A DNA stretch of 64,000 nt. Origin: Bryoerythrophyllum caledonicum (lineage: Eukaryota; Streptophyta; Bryopsida; Pottiales; Pottiaceae). Location: the NCBI GenBank assembly GCA_963971425.1, contig OZ020514.1:26152602-26216601 (forward strand). Direction: 5' to 3'. Shown here piece after piece: positions 46,641 through 57,285 of this stretch (position 1 is its first letter; each line of letters begins with the position of its first letter). A model generated the notes under the pieces. That model saw only the letters and a list, made by a program, of their open reading frames with translations. It made no database searches and was not told the DNA's origin. A program made the translations under genes and the position numbers.

Positions 46641-46911
46641 TCAGGTCTAAAACAACTTCATAAGAAAAGAACAACTCTATCGTAGTGAGCACATCAGAGT
46701 ACGTGATATCATTCCACTAAATAATCCAAATTCATACATAGGTCAAAATATACTATATGCATTAGTTAAATACTGATCATAATCCATCACTCTCCTCAAT
46801 CTGCTCCAATTATGTACAACTCTCATAGATGGTTTCTCAGAAATGCACATAAATCATATAAAATTGCAATCTTCTTTCATTATTACAAATTTGAAGCAAA
46901 GATGTAAAAGG

Positions 46912-47059
46912 TATCCTCGATTTGAGGATAAAAGTTTTCTTGGCTTTTTAAGAAAGAGATTAATTAACCAATAGTTATCCTCGATTTGAGGATAAAAGTT
47001 TTCTTGGCTTTTTAAGAAAGAGATTAATTAACCAATAGTTATCCTCAACTCGAGGATAA
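46912..47059. repeat. 64-bp tandem duplication, one C palindrome per unit
   Basis: Units begin at 46912 and 46976, with a partial third at 47040. Each opens with a C palindrome (TATCCTCGA..TGAGGATA); the third has TTATCCTCAA / TCGAGGATAA. The intervening 44 bp are identical in both full units. The array ends about 45 bp before the first C exon. Confidence 0.85.
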
Positions 47060-47105
47060 AGCTAAGAGATTGCAACTAACATGTGCGTAATTATGGATTC
47101 TGCAG

Positions 47106-50042
47106 ATGGCATCTCAACTCCAGCAAGATGATGATAACTACAACTACCTAGCCTTTGAGATTTTCATCATGAGGTTTAAAAATCCATTGGCACCATCTCT
47201 GTTTATAGACAATGTCGTGGAGAACTATGGGTCTTTGAGGATGTTCAAGGACACCGTAAAGACTCGGTCAATCTCAAAGTTTGGGAAGGTCATTCAAGTA
47301 ATGCTGAAGGTGAACGATGACGTCCCATTTGTGCCACTCAACAGAAACAAGCGGGTAGCTTATGTTGAGCAGCAGCGGAGAGAGTACATTGTACTTGACA
47401 TTCAGGCATTTGACAAAGCTAGAGTTAATCTGCCACATTGCCACTCTATTGTCATGAAAGTTGGTACCCTGCTTGGTCAATTTGACTTTACCAGATTGCT
47501 CGAAAGTGTCATAAGAAACGATCAAGGGTCGCTAAGGGAGGCGTTCAAAAAGTATGAGCCTTGGACATAGGAGGATGCCGAATAAGATAATAGGCGATTG
47601 GGACGAATTCACCAATTGCTCTCAACGTTTGAAGCTCGACTAATTCCAGTCGCAGCCAATCCTCGTCGTCAAGCACGCGGAAAAGCAAAAGTCCAACCAA
47701 ATCCTTTGGGATCGACCGGTTCTCGTACTTCAAGTCGTGCTCCTCCTAGACAACCATCAACAACGCCAGCAACGCTAGGAGAACCCTCGACCAAGAAGAG
47801 AAAGTCCGCCACTGGAGGCAGCTCAACATCCACTATATCGAGGGCCACGACTATTAAGAAAGCGCAAATTGACCCTCAGGTGGACTCTTAGAAGATCACG
47901 GAATCATAGCGCATGTTTTGGGAGGAACGCAGAGGGTGCTTTCCTGTCAAGTCCTCGTATTCGGTGCAAATCCAGTAGTGTGTGGTCGCAAAAGCACAGT
48001 TTGTGATTTGGGAGATGGAGGAAGGCATTGTGTTGAGCACGATGGACTTTCTTGTGCAACTTGGCGAAGTCAATCAACGCCAAAAGATCTGCATCTATTC
48101 AATCGGTGAGCATGGTGAGCCAATAAAGACAAAGCCCATCTCATGGGATGCCATCAAGGATGACAAGTTCATGCTTATCAGGAGACAACATAGTGTCGAG
48201 GCATCTAAGAGACTCCAGGACAATGAAAATTGTGGAGAGACTTAAAAAAGAGACCTGCAGCAATGGGATGCATATGTGGTTTTGTCGAGAGATCCTCTGA
48301 AGTTGTAGAGGATTTCAAAGTTTTACAATGACATCAACTACCTCGGCCATGCCCAACCGACTTGGGAAAATCAGATCTCAAGTTGCCGCCGAATTTGGCT
48401 CAACTCTGGACGTCCTAGTTACGAACAAGAACAAGGGATAACTCGGATGAATGGCGCTGTCTTTGACACAAGGAAGTATCTGGTTAGTTGTCCTTCTGAG
48501 TAGTATCCTTGAGTTGGAGATACTGACTTGCAATGCCCTTTAGTAAAATACATCTAAGTCCCTTATAATGTTGTCCTTCTGGGCAGTATCCTCAAGTCAA
48601 GATCACAGAATTGCTTTGCGTGGCATTAGTAAAATACATCTAAGTACCTTTTATTGGACTACATGCTTCTTCACTCATTTTATGTATTAGACTTGACAAA
48701 TCTTGTCTTGTGTTTGTAGCTCTTTTTGAAGCTCACTGTCAACCCCTTCCAGAATATTGATCCAACATAGGAAGGAAAGCAGGTTAACAAGTCATCGGAC
48801 CTGACAAATGAGATCAAGGTGATCTCACTTCCGGATGACATTCTCAAATTGTAGGAGGATTTCCTTGAGATCCACAACAAGGGAGAGATTATCAACCTTG
48901 ACACCATGACTCCCTACAACAAGGCAAAGGGCAAGAGAGTTTCACCGATCCTTCGCAAATTCTTCAAGAGTCAGGGCCATTTTACCGACAATGACTTAAG
49001 GGATTTGTTTCCTTACCTAGTATACATCGATCAAGCATACGGGTACCCAAAAATTACTCTCCAAAGAACGAGCGTGGTTCAAGGCTCTTGCTTCCAACAT
49101 GAAGATTTAATCAATCGTAGGAAGAAGAAGCGCATTGTCAAGCAGGAGTTGATTGCAATTGACCTGTCTTTGAAATTTTTACTACTAGACCGGTCTGTTG
49201 ACAACAAGGTGTGGAAGTCGTGGAAGGAAGATCACCCCGTGTCTTTTGCAACTTATAACATGCTCTTTTGTCGTCCCGGAAAGGAGTTCTTTTGCATGAG
49301 GCTGACAAATGCAGGGAAGTTGAAGCGAGCTTCTCACTTAGTGGAGAAGTTTCTCAACGTTCTTCTCTTCTTGACAAAATTCTTGTTCGTGAAGAGCCAA
49401 TTCTTCCCACACAACGGCCCTTCTAAGCTTCGAGACTTCAATGGGGAAAGAATGGAATTTGGTGAGTATTTCAACCCACCAACTGTGGACAGAGAGTGGC
49501 CTTTTGGACTGCTTGACCTTCGTCAGGTCCCTGGGTGAGCATCTAAGGACAACTCGGAAGAGGAGCCATACTTCTCTGCCTTTATAAAGACTCTGTTGTC
49601 TCAGATGAAGGTCCCGACCCTAAATACTCCTGCCGTTTGGGTTTGAAACACCTCTTTTGAAGACAGAGCAATGCATGACCAAAGGTATGCAGAGAAATGG
49701 ATGAAGAAGTACAAATCCATTTCTTCCGTGTATATGGCATCAGCGTACGAGCAGCTCAACTTGGGAATGTCAATGTCCAAATGTTCTGAGGTATACCTTC
49801 TATTCCTCATTCGTAAAGACCATCCTCAAGCCCCTGCTTTGCTTGAAAAAGTGCTACCAAGTTATTCTGCCGTGGACACATCATATTACACGGAGAAGAA
49901 CAAGTACTTGGAGGCATGTTATGGTGTCCACGACTGTGAATTGCGGATGGAGTTCTTCCTCTAACTCATATGGCAATTCTCGAAGTATGGAAACGGTGTA
50001 TTTGGTATATACTCTGGCTCAAAGTTTGTGCTCGCGAGCAAG
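47106..50042 (+). pseudogene. element C ParB-like plus DNA-methyltransferase-like protein
   Basis: Exon 1 47106-48482 starts with ATG right at the acceptor; exon 2 is 48720-50042; phase 0 as in A. Exon 1: N-terminal domain, Ser/Thr/Arg-rich linker, then a ParB-like part (IRRQHSVEASKRLQ, then RISKFYNDINYL and RRIWLNSGRPS). Exon 2: long helical part, FGLLDLRQVPG, EEPYFSAFIKTL, PAVWV, TGA, NTSFEDR and GNGVFGIYSGSKFVLASK, the degenerate motif I equivalent. About twelve in-frame stops (TAG, TAA, TGA) but no frameshift. The TGA after PAVWV replaces Trp of A; a TAG in A aligns with CAA here. Family names are by motif reading. Confidence 0.5.
48503..48608. repeat. two degenerate C palindromes in intron 1 of element C
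   Basis: 48503-48523 (GTATCCTTGA..TTGGAGATAC) and 48588-48608, each following GTCCTTCTG.G.AGTATCCT, within the intron 48483-48719. They appear to be a short tandem duplication. Confidence 0.6.
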
Positions 50043-50068
50043 GTATTTTGTTATCTCTTCATTGTTCA

Positions 50069-50093
50069 GTTTAACCTCGGTTTGAGGATAAAC
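50069..50093. repeat. C palindrome in intron 2 of element C
   Basis: GTTTAACCTCGG / TTGAGGATAAAC around one base, 27 nt after the donor at 50043. Confidence 0.75.
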
Positions 50094-50429
50094 TTATTCC
50101 GATTGTGTGTTATGTAATCTTGATAACTCTTGTGATGTATACATGGTCAATGTGTTTCCGGAATGCTTTTAAAGTATGCTTCTCTCTTGCACCAATTTAG
50201 CATTACTTAGAACAAGTTGTTTATCCATGGGTCAGAGATAGAATCATAATTATCAAAATTTATACTATACGCTTGTGTCATTTGATTCTTAAAAAAAATT
50301 GCATGTTGTATTCTGCACATGTTTGGAATTTTGTTCTACGGTGTCATCAACAAAGACTACCAATTGTCATACAAGTTTAACACAAAGATGATATATAAGT
50401 ATGACATGAATGATTTCATTCATAAAGAT

Positions 50430-51020
50430 TGTGCGTACGCTGGGTCTATGCCATCATCAACCGGAATTCCGCAACCCGCAGCGTTGCGCAACACCTCAGT
50501 ACGCAGGACCTCACAGACCGCAGTACCTTGGAGCAGCTCAGAGTGCAAGACCACGCGATCTGCACCAGTTCGATCTAGTAGCCGTAGATCCGACGATCAT
50601 CCTAGTGTTGCTTCTGAAATGGATTCAGAGTGGATTTAGCCTGAGGATGATGAGGATATGGAGTTTCCTCCACAACGGCCTTCCTTCCATTCACCGATTG
50701 CATCTAACCGGTGTATTCCGAAGGACTGTTTGGACTTCAACCCGTATGTTAGCAATGATGGTGTCGATTTTTTTATCCTTGGCGACAATGAAGTTGTGCC
50801 ATCTCGTATAGCTATTGACATTAGCAGTAAATCATCTCTATCATCAGTGCTTGGTGCTAGAGATGACAATTTGCAAACGTTTGACGAAGTCGTGCCATCT
50901 CGTATCCTAAGTTCACCACGTGATTGTCTTGGGTTTGAGCCTCCAACAGCTATGGATGCTCCAAAGGTTTCAGCACCGAATGTTCTGGATAATTCCATCA
51001 TTCTGTTGTCGGAATTCTAG
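50430..51020 (+). pseudogene. element C Ser/Arg-rich and acidic linker
   Basis: Low-complexity frame with SSSRRSDDHPSVASEMDSEW, then TAG, PEDDEDMEFPPQRPSFHSP and duplicated VVPSRI segments. It occupies the place of the acidic linker of elements A and B between the methyltransferase-like and phosphatase-like parts. Ends TAG 51018-51020. No domain recognised; from 51020 to 51900 coding is unclear. Confidence 0.35.
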
Positions 51021-51925
51021 TGACAGCAAAGGTGGAAGAGATCCCGTTCCAAGCAGTTGGACGGCAAATCCGGCTCTCGTCAAGAAAATCGATTTGGAGA
51101 AAGCTACAGATTGCAAGATCCATTCTTGTACAACGCCATTGGTGAAGCCCCTGCCCCCGGAGAACCTGTTAAGTATGAAGTTGGAGGTGACTACTTCACG
51201 CACATTCTTAACAAACGCCTCAACAGCCGATGAACACGGTGCTCCTTTTGCTCCGATGTTGTCGCCATAGCCAAAACCTGCTTGTCTCCAACGGTCTGCG
51301 GAATGCGACGAAGAGACCAATAGGGTAGAGGCGCCTTTGGCACAAGAGGATGTTTGCATGGTGGACGAGAATTGAGTCAACTATGAGCCCTCACCTGAAG
51401 ATCCTAGGCAGCGTGCATCTGAGGAGAATAAAGTTGGCTAGCCTTTGTGGTCTCTTTTCATGGTTTCATGACGTGCTCTAGCGGTGCCTTTTTTGAAAAA
51501 ATTGCTATTAGTTGCAGTAGGTCTTATTTGTATTTGAGGTGGCTTGCTGGTGTCGGATCCTTACAGTTTTTTATGTACAGTAGGACGAATGTACAAATTT
51601 TGTCTAAAACCACTTTGTTCATAATTTAAAGAATTGTTTAACAATTCAATTTTACTCAATTGTTTTCTCATATGAGTTTGGATGACATTGTTCCATGTCC
51701 TCTTGCACTAAAGCCTCGGAATGGGAAAGTTTTTTAGCGATTGTTATGTGGAGTGGAATTCATGCAATCAGTGACAGTTCCTTTTCATGTTGCTCAATCT
51801 GCATTTCATCAGGTACTTTCATTTGTTTCTCCATTGAATGTTTTGTGTGTTCGTCCTATACTAGGACCGTCCTCATAGGAGTGTGTCTGTTGTTCAAAAC
51901 ATTCGGCCTCTGAAGTAGCTAAATA

Positions 51926-52662
51926 TTGTCCTGGATTAAAATGGCATCTTGTGCGAGGTTGCATATGCGTATGCCTTCTCGAGGTGCTCTTGGAGTCGAG
52001 CACAGTTTTTGCTTACCATTCCTGCGTACATAGGTCCAATAGCTCTATATACTCGTCCTGTCGTGCATGAGTTTCTGGCGAACATCAGAGAACTTTCAGA
52101 CTTTGTTGTCATCTGGAGCTCAATGATAAAGTCCACCGTAGAGGAGATTGCAAATTATCTCTTCCGTGATATGTCTCCTCCAGATCTCGTTCTTGATCAG
52201 GAGAGTTGTAAGAAGATTGAGACGTCATGAAATAAGTTTTTGATGGCTGAGGATAATTCAAAGAAGATCATTTTATTGAAAACGTTGTCTTCTAGGGTAT
52301 TTGAATGTCAAGATGACTTGGGTGTCTAGAACTCTGACAACACTCTTCTTATAGACGACAGCCCGGAGAAGAGCGTTCGTAATCATTCTGGAAATGCCAT
52401 TTTCCTCCATCCATGGCGACACAGAGCAAAGGATGATAAGTTTCTGATTCAAAAACTTCTTCTTTGGCTACGTCATTTGGTTTTTGAAAGCCATGTCAGG
52501 CAATTGAAGGATTATGTTGATAGCAACCGTATTGGCATTCCACCGCTGGCGACTAGTAGTCCTTTGATGAAGTATATTACAAATGGAATGGCTGTCTCTT
52601 CAAAGAACCTTGGTGTAGAATATGAGATTCGAGATGTTGCTACATCATCTACTAGGTTGTAG
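51926..52662 (+). pseudogene. element C NLI/FCP1-like phosphatase domain
   Basis: VLD, TAA, NGILCEV gives the DxN motif with a TAA at the variable middle position; then YTRPVVHEFLANIRELSDFV followed by VIWSS, IILLKTLSSRVF, NTLLIDDSPEKSV and FLHPWRH, ending TAG 52660-52662. TGA (about 52228) and TAG (about 52327) interrupt without a frameshift. Unlike A and B it keeps the first Asp and the full DDSP motif, so it is the copy most likely to derive directly from an active phosphatase. Confidence 0.6.
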
Positions 52663-52970
52663 CTGTGCTTATTAATGTACAGTACAAGAGTAGGCAATAT
52701 GTTTTGACAAAATAAACTCCTTCGTAAATATATATTTTTTCATCGGAAGATATATGGACTTGTTTCTTTTTACTGTAACATTGTTATTGTCTTCTATAGT
52801 AATTTCCTATGAGCTTTAATTCATTTGTGGAGACGTTTATTTATCGTTGGATCAAGCATATTATTTAATGTTGTGTCGGGCTTCTTTGTTATAATTGGGT
52901 CGAGCCTAAAATTGATCGGTAGATTGAGTCGAAAAGTTATTGATGGGTCAAGCATACTATTTATCCTCGG

Positions 52971-52993
52971 GTCGACCATAAGTTGGATTGCTT
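52971..52993. repeat. degenerate C palindrome before the tail exon
   Basis: TTTATCCTCGG..TCGACCATAAG, 55 nt before the acceptor at about 53048. Preceding sequence holds several GGGTCGAGC/GGATCAAGC words that look like eroded copies. Confidence 0.5.
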
Positions 52994-53048
52994 TGAATGT
53001 TAAATTCTCATTCTCATTGATTTCTCTATCATGTCGTTCTCATTGTAG

Positions 53049-53843
53049 GTTGTGGAGGCTAGCATCACTCCAATCCCTTGCAAGAGTGATTGTAGTAAAC
53101 TACCCTCCAACGTTGGCTTGTTTTTTGAGTACTCTGGGTCATTTCATGGAGGTATTGCCTTGTCCTATCAATCGAAGTCGTACCTTATGTGCACTGCAAC
53201 TCATGTTGCCCCTGCTATCAAGGACTTCTCCAAGCAATAGGTCAATGATGGTGTTGTCGATAGCCCTCCAGAGCGCAGGGCTGGGATAACGCCTCTGGCA
53301 TTCCCTTCTCCTCTCAAGCGGATATGCTCTTCTATAGAGCCTAAAGCAGATTGTTCTCCTCAAAGGCAACTCTATGTTGATGAAGCAGTTGATCTAAACG
53401 TGGTGCAAGAAGCTAAGCTTATTTCTTCTGATCTTATTATGTCTTCTTGTTCGCCCCTCCAGCCTACTTGTCCCCATATTAAGCAAAGGCGGCTTTAGTG
53501 TACTCAAACTCAAGGTGCTTTCGGGGTTAGAAAACCTCATATTCCTTCACTCGAGTTGGAAACTCAATCACTCGGTGTAAAGCCAAGACGTCTGACTTCT
53601 GCATCTGCATAGTATCATCGGAAGTCAATATTCTCTCAAGTAGGTGATGGTTTTAGGCCTGATAGTTCTGAATATCAGCTACTACCTCTGAATTTGGGAA
53701 AAGTGAAGGATATGGAAGCATATGATTATTTTATACCTTACTCTCCGAGGAAAGAAATCATGATTGGGTATGCAAAAGTGAAAGCGCAAGAGGCGTGGCT
53801 TCTGAAGGCACGTGGAGTTGGATCAAATGTGTCCAAGTCTTAG
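53049..53843 (+). pseudogene. element C C-terminal tail exon
   Basis: Opens after CATTGTAG and runs 264 codons in one frame to TAG-TAA at 53841, with three internal TAG codons and no frameshift. VNDGVVDSPP and FPSPLKRI match the A tail at 33352-33669. The end is DYFIPYSPRKEIMIGYAKVK. No known domain. Confidence 0.45.
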
Positions 53844-54379
53844 TAATAATGATACTGCAATTTTGAATTTGTAGCAGAAGCTACTATAGTAATTCTCCAC
53901 TTGGTTATAAACACAATAGTTTAATTTGTGACTACTATAAATAGATAGTGATTTTTCCTTGTCCGTTTGGTAAACAGTACCTTGAAATATATTTTGATTA
54001 TTACGGTTTTGTACCACATTTAGTTTTCTTGGATTAATATAATATTCCAATTTGTGTTTTGATCTATTAATTGTATATATGTGTAATGCTATTGTGGAGT
54101 ATTGCGTTGATCATGTTGTTCGTATGAAGAATATGAGATGTTTTCTCTTATGTTCACGTAGTATGTCCTAGTTTGCGATTATTTTTTATAAGTTCTTATC
54201 CCAAAATAATAGGCTTTTTGTCTCAAATTTCACATTTTGTCTCATTTTAATGAATATGGCATTCATAATAGTTGTGTTCATACCTTTATCATTCTAAAAA
54301 CATTGTCTAGCCCCTAATAGCCAATACATGGTTGTTTTAGCTATACAAAATCTACAATTGACTCTTAAGAAACCTTAGG

Positions 54380-55130
54380 AAGCCAAACAACCACCCACCG
54401 TCAACTAACGTGACGAATCACCCAAATAGAATTAGTCCTTCCGGGCCTTTCATTCACGAGGAGCTACTGCTATGTGATCAACCACTATATCCACAAGAGA
54501 TTGACATCAAAACTAACTTGTTTGCCATTGCCTACTTTTTTTCCGAGTTGGGACTTTGTCAATTCCTCTTCGTTAAGTGTGACCGGAAAGACGGCTGGCA
54601 CTTTTCACTCTCGATCACTGTCCAGTGACTTCTGGCTCTTAGGATAGCTCTAAACTTCAACTCAAAACATGGTAGTTTTACAAACCCTTGAGTTCGTCAC
54701 CTTCCCAAAAAGTTGCATTTTCTGCCATCTTTCTGTCTACGGTTTTCTCTCTCAGACAACTTCGTCTAGTGCGCATTTAAGGACTATCTTGAACTCGACC
54801 TTGTTATCAAAGTTGTTCCTTTGCTCACTCAAGGTTTGGATGCGAGCGGAGAAGTACGGTGAAGAACAGAGACATGGTTGAGTTGCGAACGTCAAATCAG
54901 CTTCAACGCCAAGGTTGCAACAGCATGAGACAGGAGCAAAGCTACACTTACTCTAACTTTCTACGTGAGACTAGATTTGTGCACTATTGCCCGAACGATG
55001 TGGCCTCTACTTCTACAGGGCGCAGAGGCTCATGAAAAGCCTCCGGCTCTGCTACCATGTTGAGTACATGACCAGACTGAAAGGACTCAAAGCGAGAGCT
55101 TCATCTGCCTTCAAGTGAGACAGGGTCCCA
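54380..55130 (-). pseudogene. possible degenerate retroelement coding fragment
   Basis: On the minus strand a frame reads LKADEALALSPFSLV near 55090, reminiscent of the SPFSLVYG segment downstream of LTR-retroelement integrases, then decays with several stops and frame changes. Weak evidence; it could be chance. Confidence 0.2.
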
Positions 55131-55179
55131 ATTGTGTACAGAAATTGATATTAGTCCAGCAGTCTACTTGTCGACATTA

Positions 55180-56850
55180 TTACACTGATTTGGTATTTAG
55201 TATTACACTACATTTAATTTCTCTTCACCACACAACTCTAACTATGTTTCTCTAGAAAACTGGTGTCAAAAAATTTAAATCATTTTTTGTACACTTTGTA
55301 ATATTTTGTTATTTCTCAAATTTTTTCAAATTATTTCTTCACTAGTAACACTAAATGTACATGTGGTAAAACTAAGTTACAATTATCTAAATTTAGTGTT
55401 CTTGTTGACATTTTGTGTTGTAACATTATCGACCTTGTTGGCATTTTGTGTTGTAACATTATCGGCCTTGTTGACATACAATGTCAGAGTTCATAATTAG
55501 TGTTTTGAACACTAAATACCAAAATCAGAGTACTGTAGCAGGAAAGGAACAATAATACTATTCCTGTATTAAGAAAGTAATTGTACTCCAGGTGTCTTTA
55601 ATCAATTCCAGGTGTTATTCACTTCACAAACTTTTTACAAAAACAAATTACATATTTTCTAAGCCACTAGTATGCAATCATTGTTGTAGTCTTCACTCAC
55701 TCAAACACCAAAACAAAACAAAATAAAATAAAAAAATAAAAAACAAAAAAACAAAATGGAAACAATATGCTCTCTATCAAATACCCTGAAAAAACTTGTT
55801 TTGCTCCACTTCAAGTGTGATCGTTTGTAAGAATGTAACCTAGTAATTAAATAGTACTTGTTACATACTGTGGTCACGTGCTAACCAGTGTTCTTTTTCT
55901 CCCATCAAAAACTTGGAGGAAACACAGATCAGTGGATTAGATGTGGAGGGACAAAGGTTGATCGGCTCAGACAAAGCATGCAGACATGAGTGACACTTAC
56001 TTCCATGAAGTACTTTTATATGTGTCATTGCTACACTAATTTGGATGTTTAGTGTCATGGGCAGTAAATGACTTGTAAATGCTGTAAGTTTTTATTGAGA
56101 GCACAACAATCTATACTACTCATAGAAGTGGATCATAGTGGACATGGTTGGTAAAATATTCATCCAGAGCGAAAACATATAGCATTTACAAGTCATTTAC
56201 TCCCATGACACTAAACATCAAAATCAATGTACCAAGATGCATCTTGTGAGGTGATAGAAAAGGCAAAAAAGCGGATTTGTGGTAGTATCTACCTCAAATC
56301 ACTAAATTTGACATTGAGTATAGTACACACTAAATATGAGAGTTGGTGTAGTTTACACTAAATATGAGAGTTAGTGTAGTATACACTATATATAAATCCA
56401 TACACTAAATGCCAACTACACATTTAGTGTAGTGGCAAAAGTATAGACTAAGTGCCAACTACAACACTATTCATCAACTCTTGTAAAAAGTGCAATATAA
56501 AAATCTACTTGTTGACATTCAGTGTAGACTATTGATTGACTATGTATTGTAATATTAATGGCATAAATACTAAATATTGTTAAATTAGTAGAATATAATG
56601 AGAATTATATATTTATTTGTTCCATATATGGTAATGTATTGTATACATACTACAAATATAGTAGTATATTATATTATATGTTTTGTAATATAATATTGTG
56701 TATTGTAGAATTTTTTATTTACATGAGTTGTGATTTATGTATGCTAGACTTTGTTGCAACTACAAGGATTACACTAATTGTCAACTTGTTCACAAATGGT
56801 GTAACATGATAAATACACTAGTTCATACATACCACTACACTAAATGTCAT
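55180..56850. repeat. ACACTAAA/TTTAGTGT-rich AT region (signature F)
   Basis: ACACTAAAT or ATTTAGTGT words recur about a dozen times, often near TGCCAACTACA. 55401-55466 is a 33-bp tandem duplication, with a partial third unit. No coding sequence seen. Confidence 0.45.
56044..56219. repeat. 39-bp inverted repeat, 97-bp loop
   Basis: 56044-56083 and 56181-56219 pair (GATGTTTAGTGTCATGGG... with ...CCCATGACACTAAACATC), differing by one extra base. Could be a miniature foldback element. Confidence 0.7.
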
Positions 56851-57227
56851 ATTCAGTGGAGTAGCCAAAGACAAATAGTTGTCCACTCATGTTGCTTCTT
56901 GATAAATTTTGGATTAAGACCCATGATTGGCCTAAGAATGTGATTAGTTGTTTCTGTAACTAGCGGTGTTAGCAATTGGTGTACAGGTAGGTTTTTTAGT
57001 ATCATCATTGAATCCCCTGGGTCATAGCTGTGCTTGGATTGATTTCGGCGGGATTGAAATTTGGCATATGACCTTATACCCGGGTGAAGAACCGGCCTTG
57101 TGTGCATGTTTTATTGAGAACTGATACAATCCATGGGTCCACATTGCTACCTGGATAGACCTAGACGTTTGTCTAATCCTAGCCAAGTAATTTTTCAAAG
57201 ATAATCAAATATTATTTTAGTTTAATA

Positions 57228-57285
57228 CTAGCAATTGGCGCTTGCTTTGCAACGCATAAGTCCAACCATTTTAATGTAGTTTTTA
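57228..57285 (-). repeat. dispersed element end, copy on minus strand
   Basis: Reverse complement carries ACATTAAAATGGTTGGACTT, GCGTTGCAAAGCAAGCGCC and CTAGT, matching 21028-21082. From 57300 to 59700 I see AT-rich DNA without a clear gene; a short coding-like minus-strand segment near 58270-58360 is not convincing. Confidence 0.4.

Larger units (their letters stand above)
45240..47105 (+). promoter_or_regulatory. element C leader region
   Basis: GAGTGAGTGAGTG and TGTGTGTGTG tracts (45360-45445) are followed by repeated GGGTTTTG/TTGTGAGG words to about 45660, then an AT-rich stretch with C palindromes up to the coding exon at 47106, which is preceded by the acceptor TTCTGCAG. Layout resembles 20300-20000 (minus) and 63060-63560. 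Probably promoter plus 5' leader and first intron. Confidence 0.4.

Noticed and set aside
1774..53843. Simple nuclear code change with TAG (and TAA) read as Gln throughout
   Set aside because: Not adopted as the annotation: hAT TAGs fall at a conserved Trp and a usual Ser, accessory-gene stops align with Lys or Arg, the DUF7869 N-terminal part has about 15 Gln codons and no TAG, and TGA is also found in frame. Kept as a testable finding.
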